The position numbers and the translations under genes were made by a program. The notes beneath the pieces are model-generated. The model did not search any database. It saw only the letters and a program-made list of their open reading frames with translations, and had not been told where the DNA came from. This document shows positions 37,093-49,070 of a DNA stretch of 64,000 nt, piece after piece (positions within the stretch are counted from its first letter, which is position 1; every line of letters starts with the position of its first letter). The stretch is from NCBI GenBank assembly GCA_034769895.1, contig CM068372.1, positions 373,941,258 through 374,005,257 of the forward strand, in the 5' to 3' direction. Origin of the DNA: Magicicada septendecula. Taxonomy: Eukaryota > Arthropoda > Insecta > Hemiptera > Cicadidae.

Positions 37093-37933
37093 ATGGTTAT
37101 ACACAACACATCAAACCACCCAACACAACATAAACATGCGGCCTTCAACCATATGCTCCATAGACTAACTAAAATACCCTTAAATAAACAAGATTACACC
37201 GACGAACTCAACACAATAAAATACATAGCAATCAAAAATGGTTACAACCCTAATTTAATAAACACACTACACAAACGCATCAAAAACAAAAACAACAAAA
37301 CACAAAATACCATCAACACACAGCACAATAAATACATCACACTCACATACCACAACTCCTACACTCACAAAATCGCCAACACATTCAGAAAACACAAATA
37401 CAAAATAGCATACAGAACAACCAATACCATCAAAAAACACATCAATAATACAAACACAGACATAGACAAATATAACAAAACAGGTGTTTACAAATTAAAT
37501 TGCAATGACTGCAATAGTTTCTACATAGGCCAGACGGGAAGATCTTTTTCATCCCGTTATTCTGAACACTTAAAGAACACTTAAAAGCTTTAACCAACAA
37601 CAATATACACTCTGCATTTGCCACACACATACACACAGAAAACCACAGTTACACCAACATAGACACTAATCTTGAAATTTTACATTACTTACCCAAAGGT
37701 CGAAAACTCAACACAACTGAACAATACGAAATATATAAACACCACACAACACAACCAAACAACATACTTAACGATCAATTACAATATAAATCACATACAC
37801 TTTTTGACACAATTATACAAAAAACAAACATTAATTTGAATCCCCGCGCCAATCCCCTTCCTCCATGCACCACCCCCACTACACCTTCCACACAACAACC
37901 GTTACTAAATGATGGCAGTCTGTCTCTAAGCTG
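37093..37933 (+). pseudogene. Penelope reverse transcriptase end plus GIY-YIG endonuclease
   Basis: The first part (HAAFNHMLHRLTKIPLNKQD, then TIKYIAIKNGYNP) matches the C-terminal thumb side of Penelope reverse transcriptases. The later part has GVYKLNCNDCNSFYIGQTGR, the GIY-YIG endonuclease core with the paired cysteines usual for Penelope, followed by RYSEH. One frameshift after the endonuclease core is evident. Codon choice is strikingly A/C-rich (ACA, AAC, CAC) compared with the surroundings. Confidence 0.85.
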
Positions 37934-37959
37934 AAGAAGGCGGATACGTACGCCGAAAC
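37931..37959 (+). ncRNA. Hammerhead-ribozyme-like motif at the Penelope 3' end
   Basis: CTGAAGA, then GGCG (37939-37942) pairing with CGCC (37951-37954), then GAAAC. This reproduces the hammerhead order C-U-G-A-N-G-A, stem II, G-A-A-A, with one unpaired A before stem II. Hammerhead motifs are known in Penelope-like elements. Stems I and III were not resolved. Confidence 0.5.
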
Positions 37960-38235
37960 GCGTTTGATGAGAAGAGAATAAACAGTAAGTTCACAAGAAA
38001 AAGTTTCATTTTTAGATAAGTGTTCAAAAAACTATTATGTTACAAAATTTTAGATTGAAATGCCATCTCAAACTGAAGGTAGTGAACGTCCTTAAAACTT
38101 TAAACGCGTTTTTCTCGAAACACGTTTTTTGGTATGGGCTACACAATACAGAGAAAACTATTCAACATATCGTCTTCAAGTTTTACAGGCACCTTTGTTA
38201 ATAGTTTCTTTAGGGAAATTACCTTTATCAAGTCT

Positions 38236-38654
38236 TGTTAAACTTTGTACCTGTAATAACTGCATATGTAAACAGCTGATTCATGCAGTGACGTCATCCC
38301 CCCCCCACGCTAAACTGCTACCAGCGTGTTTCAATATGCTGCTCGCAGTTCAAGTGAGTTAACTGTTAAACTCTGACCGGACAACAGCCTTCATCGCCGC
38401 GGCTATGTAACTCCTTCAAATCGGAAGATTACTTCAATTTATTCTTATATTTTTCAGTACTTATTTAATTCCTGCTTTGGCAATGTATGCCACGCGACAC
38501 TGCACGGGCCATGCAATCATTTTTACAAAAATTTAAATAAATGGTTAATTCAAAATACAGTCCACTACGTTATTTCATATTATCCAACTTATTATACCAG
38601 CATCACGTTGTAAGACCAACTCAAGAAATATTCCAGAGCATCGAAGACGTAACA
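38236..38654 (+). repeat. 5' LTR of BEL-2
   Basis: Direct repeat of 53393-53809. It carries TGACGTCA at 38289-38296 followed by a C-run. The sequence right after it (TTTGGTCCTCCGGGCC) resembles the start of the BEL-1 leader repeats. Confidence 0.92.
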
Positions 38655-39454
38655 TTTGGTCCTCCGGGCCGGATCTATATTTCATTTAACAGGCCCAAAT
38701 AACATTTTGGTCAATCCCGAATCTTCTTAAACGAAAAATTGCTGGCCGTGAGCATACGTTCATTACTTTCAAAAAAAAAAAACTTCATACTTGGCCATAC
38801 AAGCTTCTACAAGACATCATTTCTAACACCACAAGATATTCCGCTTCAACGTCACTTGTCATTCATCATTGAAAATCAGAACTTCAAGCCTGCACAGAGA
38901 GCTACAACTTCAAACATCACCCGACAAGCGGAAACAAGACTTGCGTCACCAATCCAAGGCCAGCCGGACAGGATCGCCAAGGAAACGACAGGCAACGGAG
39001 CCATCTTAAACCTGCAGAGGACTCTCATAATTCAAGTGACTATGAACTTATATTTCGCATAGTTTCTCACTTATATAATTTCATATACATTAAAAATGAG
39101 TAATATTTGCAAAATAATTTTTATATAAACAGAAATCAGTTTCAAGTGACTATAAACCTGTATTTTCACACAAATTTTCACTTATATAATTTTACAAGAA
39201 ATCAGTCATAAACTTAAATAATGGAATAAAGCTATATTTATATTTTTATTTTTAAATGAGTCATTTTTCAAAATAATTTTCATACAACTATTTAAAAAAA
39301 AAAAGTACATATTATAATAAGGAATTAGATTAAGTTATATTACTCACTGGCTGCCGCATTATATCAGAATTTGATAAAATACTCAAATTGCATTAATTGT
39401 TCACCTGTTCTGCATTTGTTTATCGTTTTCGGATCACCAGCTTGCAGTTCAATC

Positions 39455-40753
39455 ATGACTGATGTGAAAGCTTTGATTAGAAAACGTGGCACAATCAAAG
39501 CATCTATATCCCGTATAAACACCTTCGCAGACAATTTCGATCATGAAATAAATGATCATCATGCTTTAAAAATAAAACTTCGTCACTTGATGGAGTTGTC
39601 CGCGAAGTATGATGAAATTCAGACCCAAATTGAGGCTGATGAATCTGATTTCACATCGGTAAGTGACAGGGTTCAGACAGAGGATGATCTCTGCACTATT
39701 GAGTGTAAGCTGCAAAATTTATTAGAACGTGTAGAAGAGGTGAGCAAAAAAACATTAAATCAAGCTGAAGTTATGGCAATTAAAGCATCCCCTATTCAGT
39801 TAAAGCCAATTAAATTGCCCTGCTTCTCAGGCAAAATTATTGATTGGCAGCACTATTACAACATGTTCTTTGAGTTAGTACACGTCAGAACGGACCTGAC
39901 TGACATCCAGAAATTGCATTACTTACATTCTTCACTAAGGGACGAGGCTTTAAATGTAATAAAGTCTCTCCCAATTACCCATAATAATTATGCAGTAGCC
40001 ATTGAGCTATTGAAGGCCAGGTATGATAGTAAATTAATTGTCTCAGCGTATCATATAGCGAATGTCTTGGGCATGAAGTCCATTCAGCAAGAGTCCATGG
40101 TTGGCATTTCAAAATTTATTGACGAAATCACCGCAAATATAAACGCTTTGAATTCATTGAGTTTACCTGTAAATACTTTTGAAATTATTTTTGTTCAATA
40201 TTTAACTCAGAAACTCGATAACCAGACATGTCGACTATGGAAGGAAAGTCTATCCGACGAGCGATTCCCTAATTTCAACAATTTCATTAAATTTTTAAAT
40301 AGTAGAAGGCAATTAATGCAAAACGTTGGGGCATCAACCAGTTCAGCAATCAGAACACAAGTTAGCGATAAGATTCCCTATTGCAAGACTATTAAACCTG
40401 TTGAGCTCACTAGGTCAACATTTCATACTAATATCAACAATAACATTTGTCAGCTGTGTCGCGGTAAACATAGACTGTCTGAATGCCCACAATTCGTGGC
40501 TACATCTCCCTTTGAGCGAAAGAACATTTTACTTAAATACAAACTTTGTTTAAATTGCATGCGTCCAGGCCATGAGCCCTCACACTGTCCTTCCAAATTT
40601 TCTTGTAGGACATGTTCCAAACGACATCATACAATGATTCACATATCAGGCAGTAACAATTCAAACAGGGGCAACAATCAATTTTCCCTCAAATTACAAA
40701 CAAATAAATCTATTCTGTTATCCACTGCTGTCTGCATGACAACGGACCAAGCC
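39455..40753 (+). pseudogene. BEL-2 gag-pol, part before the hAT-1 insertion
   Basis: Starts MTDVKALIRKRGTIK, the counterpart of the BEL-1 start. It contains the Gag region (CFSGKIIDWQHYYNMF) and zinc-binding cysteine motifs (CQLCRGKHRLSEC, CLNCMRPGHEPSHC). It stops at the hAT-1 boundary just before the protease. It is a fossil. Confidence 0.85.
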
Positions 40754-41220
40754 GGTAGGAACAGTGCTGGCTTTAGCCACTTCGGCGCCCCGTGCAAGAA
40801 ATGTTGGCGCCCTATGTAAGGCAGGAGTTTCCTACTAAAAATTTTGAGACCGGGGGGGGGGGAGGTTAAGACGTTACACTTTATAGGGTCCAAGCGCCGA
40901 AAACAGCAGACAGATAAGTTTAAACCGAAATACCGAGGGGGACTGCGAGGTCCAAGCGTTAAAATTAGTAGACATCCAACCTTAAAACGAAATACCCGGA
41001 GGAGTGCGGGGTCTAGGTGCCGAACCCAGCAGACATGCAAGTTTAAACTGAATACCCGGGGAACTGCAATGGCGGCTGACAGCAAATTGCTTTAAAGTCA
41101 ATATTTTCGTATGTGTAAAATATAAAACACCTCTAACACTTCTACATCAAATGTTTATTTTTTATGTTTCTATGTATACAAGTAGAATATTTTTACAAAA
41201 ATGTTAAATTATAGGCTTCA

Positions 41221-43947
41221 TTTAAAAAAATTAATTTTTCTTGCTTTGGCGTCTGCAAATGTTTTAATAATTTTCTTATAATTTATATTGGCAGCTATTT
41301 CATGCTCAATGGATAATTTTGCTAAATAATTTAGTTGACTTTCACTCATTGTAGCTCTCAAGTACATCTTAATTAGTTTTAATTTCGAAAAACTCCTTTC
41401 ACCACTTGTGACCGTTACTGGCATGGTTAAAAGTATTCTGAGCGAGATGTATATATTTGGGTACAAATCTTCAAGCTTCCTTTTTTTTATAAAATTCAAT
41501 ACAGCTAATGGACTAGATCCTTCAACATTTTCAAAAAAATATTGAATACTCATGAGCTCATTACACAGACTAATACCATCAATATCTACAACTGACTCAT
41601 TCGTTAATCTTTCTTGTAAAACATTGCACTTTGTTAGTAATGTCTGTTTATCAGAAGGCAATTTTTTGATGTCATATAAGAAGCTCCAAACTTTAGAATG
41701 TTCATGAAGCAAAAGCAAGCATTCTTTGAAAGACGTTAATAGTGTATCAAGTAGAGTATTGAAAAATTCCGTTTCAAATTTTTTTTCAGGGTTCTCAATA
41801 GGTTGATCTTCAGATTCGTAATCGAATTGACGTTTAACCTTTCTAATCCTTTTATCGTTTTTGAAAATTGCTTCAGATTTTAGCTCGAGAGCTAGTTCCT
41901 TTGCAGTTATTATGGCATTCTTGAATCCTTTCTCTTTATAATTTTTTAGAAACTCATAACAGTTGTCAGGTAATTTCTGACCATCTTGAATATCAATTTT
42001 TTGTTTTTGCATCGACTTACTCACAATATTAATTTGAAATAAAATATCGTACCATGCAACAAGTGATACTAAAAATTTAAAATCTTTTAGCTGCTCAACT
42101 AGAGTTAAGACTTCATGAGCCGCTAGATAATCAAAATTTTGCTCTGATTCTACGAGTTATTAACGCATCGTGCACGTCAGCAATTTGATAACGAACAGCC
42201 TCAACACTCTCAACTTTTGCCTCCCAACGTGTATCACTCAAGCATTTCAAAGTAAAAGTATTTATATGTGCAAGTAAAATCTGCCAAAGCTTGACTGAAG
42301 CAGCAAAAATAGAAAACAGTCTTCCTAAGATTCCAAATAAGTTAATAGAAATTACTGAACATTTTGCTGCATCACACAATACAAGACATAAATTATGACA
42401 TCCACATGGCAAATAGAATGCTAGCGAATTCTTATCCAAAATTCTTTTTTGTACTCCACTGTTTTTACCCTTCATGTTGGCTCCGTTGTCATAACCTTGA
42501 CCTCAGCAATTCGCTAATTCTAGCTTATATTCTACTAACATATCAAATATATATTGAGTTAACCCCTCTCCAGTAGAATCTGTTATGGGCTTAAAACCTA
42601 AAAAGCTTTCACAAACTTCTACTCTATCCTCAAATAAATTAACATATCTTATTGTTAGAGATAATTGTTCTGTATGGCTGATATCTGGAGTACAATCAGC
42701 TATAATTGTAAAATACTTAGCTTTCTGAATATGTAAAATAACTTCAGAGTCAACCTCTTTAGCCATCAATTCAATAAATTCGTTGGCTACATTTTTTCCA
42801 TAGTAATGATCTTTAATTTCTCCTCTTAAGATACGATTCACATGTTCCGTCATAACCGGATCAAATTTTGCAAATAATTCAATAAGTCCTAAATACTTTC
42901 CATTATTCGGTGTGAAAAGTTTATCTGAAGATCCACGAAACACCATGTTATTTTTTGTCATATATAAAATTATATTCAATAATCTATGTACTACATTATT
43001 TCAATGCTCCGCTTCTCTTGCAATTAGCGATTGTTCTAAATGATCAATCGTTGTTTTATTTTTTAATCTTTTTTCTGCTTCAGACCATTGAACATACAAT
43101 TTCTTATGATTTGCACTGTTTTCGTGGACAACTATAGCGGCACTTAAGTGTTTCCAATCGCAATAACCTTCATTACTCCACAATGAATCAAGATCTGTTT
43201 TAAAAATAGAGCAGCAAAAGCAAAATACTTTATCTGAATTTTTTGAATAAACTAACCATCGACGCCAGATTAGTTCATTATTTGGCAATTTATGTGTATA
43301 GTGAGTGTCAGAAAAATGCCGACCCTTGTCATCGCATGGATACTGTTTAACTAAAGCTTTAACTGGCCCTTGCGTAATGAGAAAATCAACTTCATTTCTG
43401 CTCATTTTTTTTGGCCAGTTAGCTGGGTCCGTTGAATCAATATTTAATATGTGTTAAAGAGCTGGATCTGTTAAATCAATTAAAGAATTTTCTAATTTTT
43501 TGGTAATAACGATTTCAGATTCTTCTTGTTTTGCTAGGTTTCCGTTTTCCTCAGATGTACTTAAAGAGCTTAATGGTATTCCCGAGTTGTTAGCAGTTTT
43601 AAAATCGTTAGCTTTTGAAGAAGTAATTAGTTCCAGATTTTTCAAAACATTGGAAGAATTTTGCGGTTTTAATGTCACGTTTTCAGAATTAATTTCAGAA
43701 TCTCTTACATTTTCTAAGCTATTAGAAAATACAGATTTGTTTTGCAAATTGCCGACACGTTCTGAGCTTTCAATATTTTGAGAATCAATGATGCTCGGTT
43801 GAGTGGAGGGTGGAGCATCTATATCTATTTTTTTATTATCAATTTTTATGTATGTTTCAAGACTCATCGACTTCATTATTTCTTGAACAGCTCGATCTTG
43901 TTGAGCTTCCTTTTTCTATTTTCTGCTCCTGATAGTTTTTTTGGCAT
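41221..43947 (-). pseudogene. hAT-1 transposase (ZMYM1/DUF4371 type), disabled
   Basis: The start MPKKLSGAENRK at 43947 is the family's usual basic N-terminus. Next come an S/E/N-rich linker, a TTF-type zinc region (RWLVYSKNSDKVFCFCCSIF, then GYCDWKHLSAAI), the DUF4371 catalytic region (KYFTIIADCTPDISHTEQ; DNGANMKGKNSGVQKR; CGCHNLCLVLCDAAKCSV), and the hAT dimerisation domain (TMPVTVTSGERSFSKLKL) ending NFFK. Breaks: a frameshift near 43910, in-frame stops at about 43454, 43001 and 42503, and a frameshift near 42155. Otherwise near full length (about 900 residues). It is better preserved than hAT-2. Confidence 0.9.
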
Positions 43948-44096
43948 TTTTTAGTTCTCTGACTAAGTTAATCTATAATGCAAAGGTAAAAATAATAGTA
44001 ATAAAACTAGAGAAAACATTTATTTGCTATTAAAACTTATGAAAGTAACACATGAATACGCGGCGTCATCGAAATATATACTATTTATTTAATTAA

Positions 44097-44756
44097 GGAT
44101 ACTCGATCGACTTCTTATAAAAAGATATTAAGACTTTAGACTTGAACTCAATGTAGTCTAAACCTTTAACTTTCGCATACTGCCTCGAATAGGTGGGATA
44201 GCCGACCAAAATCAGCAAAAAAAGTATTAGAAAAATGTTTGTTTTAACACGTGCACGTATCCGTATGGGACCGTGGTCTATATTGACTTCGTACTTCTAT
44301 ATAAAAAGATTTTTCTGGATAAAATAACCAAAGCCATTTAGAATATTGTATAAGAATGAAATGATAAATCAATATTGTTGAGTTGCCGATTAAATAATTG
44401 TAAAAATATTTATGAAACTTTGTCAATTTAAGATTACTCTTATTAGACTTATTTGCGCATGCGCGCGCTCCAAGTAGCTGTTTATACTGATTTTGCAGAC
44501 GGCTAGCATACATATTATACATACACCTATAACACTGCTACAACATGCTGTGTAGTAAAGAAAATGTAAACCAATTGTTTGTTTCTACATTTATTTATAT
44601 TACTCAAATCGATTTATGGTAAAACGTTTTATAAAAAGTGTAATGCATTCGGTTACAACAGTTTATTCTTCGATATAATATAACATAACCTATAACCTCA
44701 CGAAGTGCCCCCAAAATGTTACGCTCGATGATACGTTACCAAACGATCGAGTATCC
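44097..44756. mobile_element. 660-bp TTAA MITE (piggyBac-type) in hAT-1
   Basis: GGATACTCGATCG at the left and CGATCGAGTATCC at the right form a perfect 13-bp inverted repeat. TTAA lies on both sides (44093-44096 and 44757-44760). No coding frame is supported inside. The ends differ from the other two TTAA elements in the window, so it is a separate family. Confidence 0.85.
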
Positions 44757-45122
44757 TTAAGTAAGAATTTTGAATCGCAATTGAAAAAAGGAAATCATAT
44801 ATTAATGATTCTTCTAATTGATTATCAGTAATTTTTGCAACAATCATAAACATTACATTAAATTGCATTGTCTCGAAAAGGTTATTTTAACCTTTTACAA
44901 TGACAATTATGCTAATTTATGCAAATTGTAAATTATTCAATCAGACTAAAATGTGTCGAGTTGATCTAATTATGTAAACGTATTAATCACTCTAATAATT
45001 GAATGTATTCATTATTAATTAGCATAATTGGTGAGACTCTACAATTGTCATTATAAAAAACAATATAAGAAAATTTATTAAAACAAATCAATTGATGTTA
45101 GTGTGTTTTTGATACTAAGGTT

Positions 45123-46820
45123 TGTGACAATAATGAACGCATAAAATACATAACGAATAAAATGCTTATTTATTATACATTATTCAAATAAGCTTCCAAT
45201 ACACAAATGTAAATTATGGCCTGAAAATACATTCAGAAACATATAAGAACACAAATCACAATATAAATCTGTTTTCGTTGCTAGCTGAAAAACATAACAT
45301 ACAACACTATAAATATACACAAAACATAGACAATCAAATATTATTCACTCTAAACTAATGCGTTCATTATGTGTCTCAGATGAGTAGCTTTTATATTTTA
45401 ACATTATCTTTATGATTGATTATATAATTCCTCAAAGGTGTTGGTTCTTGGAAAAGAGACAGAGCAGCAGTATTATTATAGTATTAATATCATGAGGACT
45501 TAACTTGATATTGTGAATATCCAAAATTCCATCGGCGAAATTTCCTGTTCACTGGTGATTCCATGTGAGTGGTAGTTCCGTTGATTAGATGTTTCACTAT
45601 CACTGTGTAACTTGCAAAGAGAATTCACTCGCGGCATGCGTAGTGTGGCGTTGGTGTTATCTGTCTATAATAAGAGTTTATAGAGTTCTGTGTTGTGTAA
45701 GTGCAACCATTATTAGTGGTTGTGTTCAAATAAATGTCTATTGCAAAACTGCTTCATGTGACTATTCACGTTTTATTTAGCTTGGTCGTAAATGTGCGCA
45801 ATGTTATGCACTAGTGTTTATGGATGTTGAGTCACTTATTGTTCATGAGTCTGCACGATTAGAATGGTTACGTCTGAATCATATTACGTTCTGATATTAA
45901 TCACAATGTCCGAAGTTGATGCACAAAAGTTCTAATATTGAGATGTTACTTCACTTGTTAATGTTTCTAATTTGCATGATGTCGAATAATTGAATAGTAC
46001 TTTTAAAGTTTGTCGAATTGAACTCGAAATCTAACGATACTTATATAACTTCGCACTAAGTAAATAAACTGCGTGTTACTGCGGTAAACGTTTGTAGAAC
46101 TGAGTGAAATACTGAACATAAAAATTTATGAGACTGTGATTGAGACTGAAAAACTAAGATACTGAGTAAGACTAAAACTAAGGAACTGAGCTCCTCGTGT
46201 ACCCCGCAAACAGTTTTTATTAAACGTCTTGTACCATAATGCAATTTTCTGTCTTCCACGCCTGTGGTCATTCTCGATAGGTCCAAGACTTCCTTCCACT
46301 GTGAAGATCTATGGTTTTCGACTCCCTGATTCGCTGCCCTAGTTGTCACCATGACAACAGTTCTCTCCACTTGCTTCTTCGGAAGATGCTAAACTCTGGT
46401 TGGCTACCAAACATCCCTTGAAATACACAGCAAAGGACATTGCACTATTTCTAAGAATGTAAAGTAATTGCCCGCCTGTCCATCAAACCTTTGTTTCACG
46501 TGTTTACCAAGGTTCGCTGTTATTCCCTTGCTAACAATCTGTTGCGTCCTGTTCATTGTTCAACTACCCTTCGTTTTTTTTCTACCAATTAATAACTTCT
46601 TGCTTGCTGTCGTTCTGAGCTGCCTCCACGATTTCTCGTCGTAAATATAAGTTTCACTCTGGCGTTGTTTCATGCTGTGCGACATGCTCGTCTTGTATTC
46701 ATTGAGTATTTGCTGTATTGTCTCTGTACTTGGTAAAACCTTTCTAAATCCTTTGTCAGTGAGTATTTCTTTCTTACGTTCACACGCGTTGACTTAACCC
46801 TATAACGTCCCCTCGTTACA
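45123..46820. other. Unresolved 1.7-kb segment in hAT-1, possible LTR relic
   Basis: The segment begins TGTGACA and ends CGTTACA. On the minus strand it would start TGTAACGAGGGGACG, a common look for Gypsy LTRs. No target duplication and no sister copy were found in the window, so this is only a suggestion. No gene is supported. Confidence 0.3.
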
Positions 46821-48038
46821 ATTTCTGCGTACCCGTGCCACTGGACTCTGCTTTTGTTTGGTTTGTTGTGATGTCGTAAATTTGAGTTGTTTGGTCTGTC
46901 AAAGTCGATCCCAATTTCTTTTGTTGCGTTAAGTCAAACGTTCTCTCATTGTCTTGTAGCTGGCGTCGGGTTGACGTGTTCTTAATTGTCTTTATTTATT
47001 GCTCTGGTTTGGGTTGGTGACTTGACTGTGTGCAAACGCACTTCTCGATCAGAAAATTATGAATTTGAAAATTTTTGATCGCTATACTTTTAACTAACTA
47101 ATTGGAAAAATTACTTGCAAACGTAATGAAAATATTTTAGATTTTATTCTAAAGAAACGAGTTTTTAAAGCCGCGAAAGTAAATAATTTTTAGTTATAAA
47201 CAATACAAAAAAAATAAATGGTAATATTTATGAATAATTGTAAATATAAATATAACTTTTTCACAAAAAAAACACAATATTTACTAACTTTGCAATTACT
47301 TACCTTAAACTTAATGCCGTAATTTATTCGATATTTAATAAACTTGTAGTATACTCGTTAAGAACAATACTATTAAAACAAGAATCAATAATACTTTTAA
47401 GTTACAAAAGCATCGCACTCATCCAGGTCTGCTAATAAACTGACAAATGCAATTAATATACCTAGTGATCGTCGCGCTCGCACTTGTTTACAAGTCCGAA
47501 CGTGGAACGTGCAACTCCGGCGGCACGTAAAAACTACATCGAGTTAAAACAATAAACAAGCGAGTTACAAAATTTGAGCTGCATTTTTTGAGAACGAATT
47601 TTAACATTCATAATTTCCTTGAAATTTTACAATTACTCAAAAAAGTAAGATAATCAAATTTAATGTATTTCTTTTATTATATGTTCAAAGCTACAACTGT
47701 ATTAATTTTCTACTTAAATATAAAAAAGTGATATTGACGTCAATTGAAAGAAAAAAAGATGTCATTTCAATTAATTTTTGGAAAAGGTACATAACATAGG
47801 TATCGGCATCTCAGCGAGAAGAGCATTTGACGTAAAAACAAACTGTATCGGATTCAATAAAAATTTACTTTTTTAGTAAAAAACTATTTATTTATTTATC
47901 ATTATAAAAATAAACCTTTTTATCTTAAATACTAATTGATAAATAAATAAGTTATAAATTAGGAGGCTACGGTTTGTGAGTTTCATAGTTGGTTCGCGGT
48001 ATAAGGAGTTCAGGGTTCAGGGGTTTATTTGTCTTTTT
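46821..48038. other. Non-coding part of hAT-1
   Basis: AT-rich sequence without a supported gene, lying between the possible LTR relic and the LINE fragment. Confidence 0.4.
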
Positions 48039-48051
48039 TAGTAAGTACGCT

Positions 48052-48778
48052 TGGAGAGGGAAGTAAACAAAATTGGTTTGGCAGTCAATGAAGCTAAAAC
48101 AAAATACATGAAAGTGTCTGCGAAGGAAAATAGAGAACTGCTAGACCTTCACACAGGCCATTACTGTTTCCAAGGAGTTACAGAATTTAAGTACCTAGGT
48201 GTTATTCTGAATAATGAAAACAGAGTGAGCAGCGAAATAGTAAATAGAATCATAACCGGCAATAGAGCCTACTATGCAAACCAATCATTACTGAAATCAA
48301 AGCTTCTAACTCCAAGAACCAAATTGATGTTATATAAAACACTGATCAGACCTGTTGTTACTTATGCATCCTAGACATGGACTCTCGTAAATAAAGATAG
48401 AAGCACTCTAAGAATTTTTGAAAGAAAAATTTTGAGACAGATATTTGGACCAGTGAAGGAGGGGAATATGTATAGGATCCGAAATAACAGTGAATTAAAT
48501 GAGTTGATTGGTGGACAAGACCTGGTGAGGCACATAAAATCAGCTAGATTTAGATGGCTGGGACACGTATCCCATATGAATGTTATGAGGATGCCCAAAA
48601 CTATATTAAGTGGAATGATACTGGGCAAAAAAAGAAGAGGCAAGCCTCGAAGAAGATGGCAGCAGGATGTGGAAGAAGATCTGAGAAAGATGGGCATTAG
48701 GAACTGAAGACTGAAGGCAATGGACAGAGATGAGTGGAGACGGGTCGTAGCGGAAGCCAAGGCTCACCATGGGCTGTA
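48052..48778 (+). pseudogene. C-terminal LINE reverse transcriptase fragment
   Basis: FKYLGVILNNENRVSSEIVNR is the thumb motif that follows the YADD core, which is absent here because of truncation. It is followed by KTLIRPVVTYAS, RFRWLGHVSHMN and KKRRGKPRRRWQQDVEEDL, the usual tail of insect endonuclease-reverse transcriptase LINEs. An in-frame TAG at about 48372 interrupts the motif normally read as TYG-ETW. A second stop follows GIRN at 48705, before the final helix. Confidence 0.85.
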
Positions 48779-48795
48779 GTGCTGGAGAGTAGTTG
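48052..48795 (+). mobile_element. 5'-truncated LINE fragment (RTE/jockey-like) in hAT-1
   Basis: Flanked by a perfect 13-bp duplication TAGTAAGTACGCT (48039-48051 and 48796-48808). The interior encodes the end of a LINE reverse transcriptase and the conserved region after it. There is no poly(A) tail, which is common in RTE-like families. Confidence 0.85.
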
Positions 48796-49070
48796 TAGTA
48801 AGTACGCTATAGTAAATAGCCCGTCTACGGTTTAAGAAACCAATAGTTTGTGGGTTTGATATCCCATCTGTAGTGAAAAGAGCTTAGGGTATGTGGGTTT
48901 AGGTGCTCGTTTGCTATATAAAGAACCCAGGTAATGTAAATTTAGTAGCCCGTGTACGGTGTGTAAAAATAAAAAAAAAATTTTGGGGGCGCCGAAGGTG
49001 CCCCCCAAGTCATTGCACCCCTGGGCAACCGCCTCGGTAGCCCTACCCTAAAGCCGGCACTGGGTAGGAA

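Larger units (their letters stand above)
37073..38022 (+). mobile_element. Penelope-like element, 5'-truncated
   Basis: The insertion is flanked by an 11-bp duplication TTCAAAAAACT (37062-37072 and 38023-38033). It contains the end of a Penelope reverse transcriptase, a GIY-YIG endonuclease and a 3' tail with a hammerhead-like motif. 5' truncation and variable duplication length suit Penelope. The related 135-bp tail at 13843-13977 shares its 3' end. Confidence 0.85.
40762..49062 (-). mobile_element. hAT-1, a ZMYM1-like hAT transposon in BEL-2
   Basis: Terminal inverted repeats are CAGTGCTGGCTTTAG at the left and the inverse of CAGTGCCGGCTTTAG at the right. The 8-bp duplication GGTAGGAA is perfect (40754-40761 and 49063-49070). 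BEL-2 protease sequence resumes directly on the right. The minus-strand transposase is at 41221-43947. The upstream half (43950-49062) holds a TTAA MITE, a possible LTR relic and a LINE fragment, which explains the 8.3-kb length. Confidence 0.92.
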
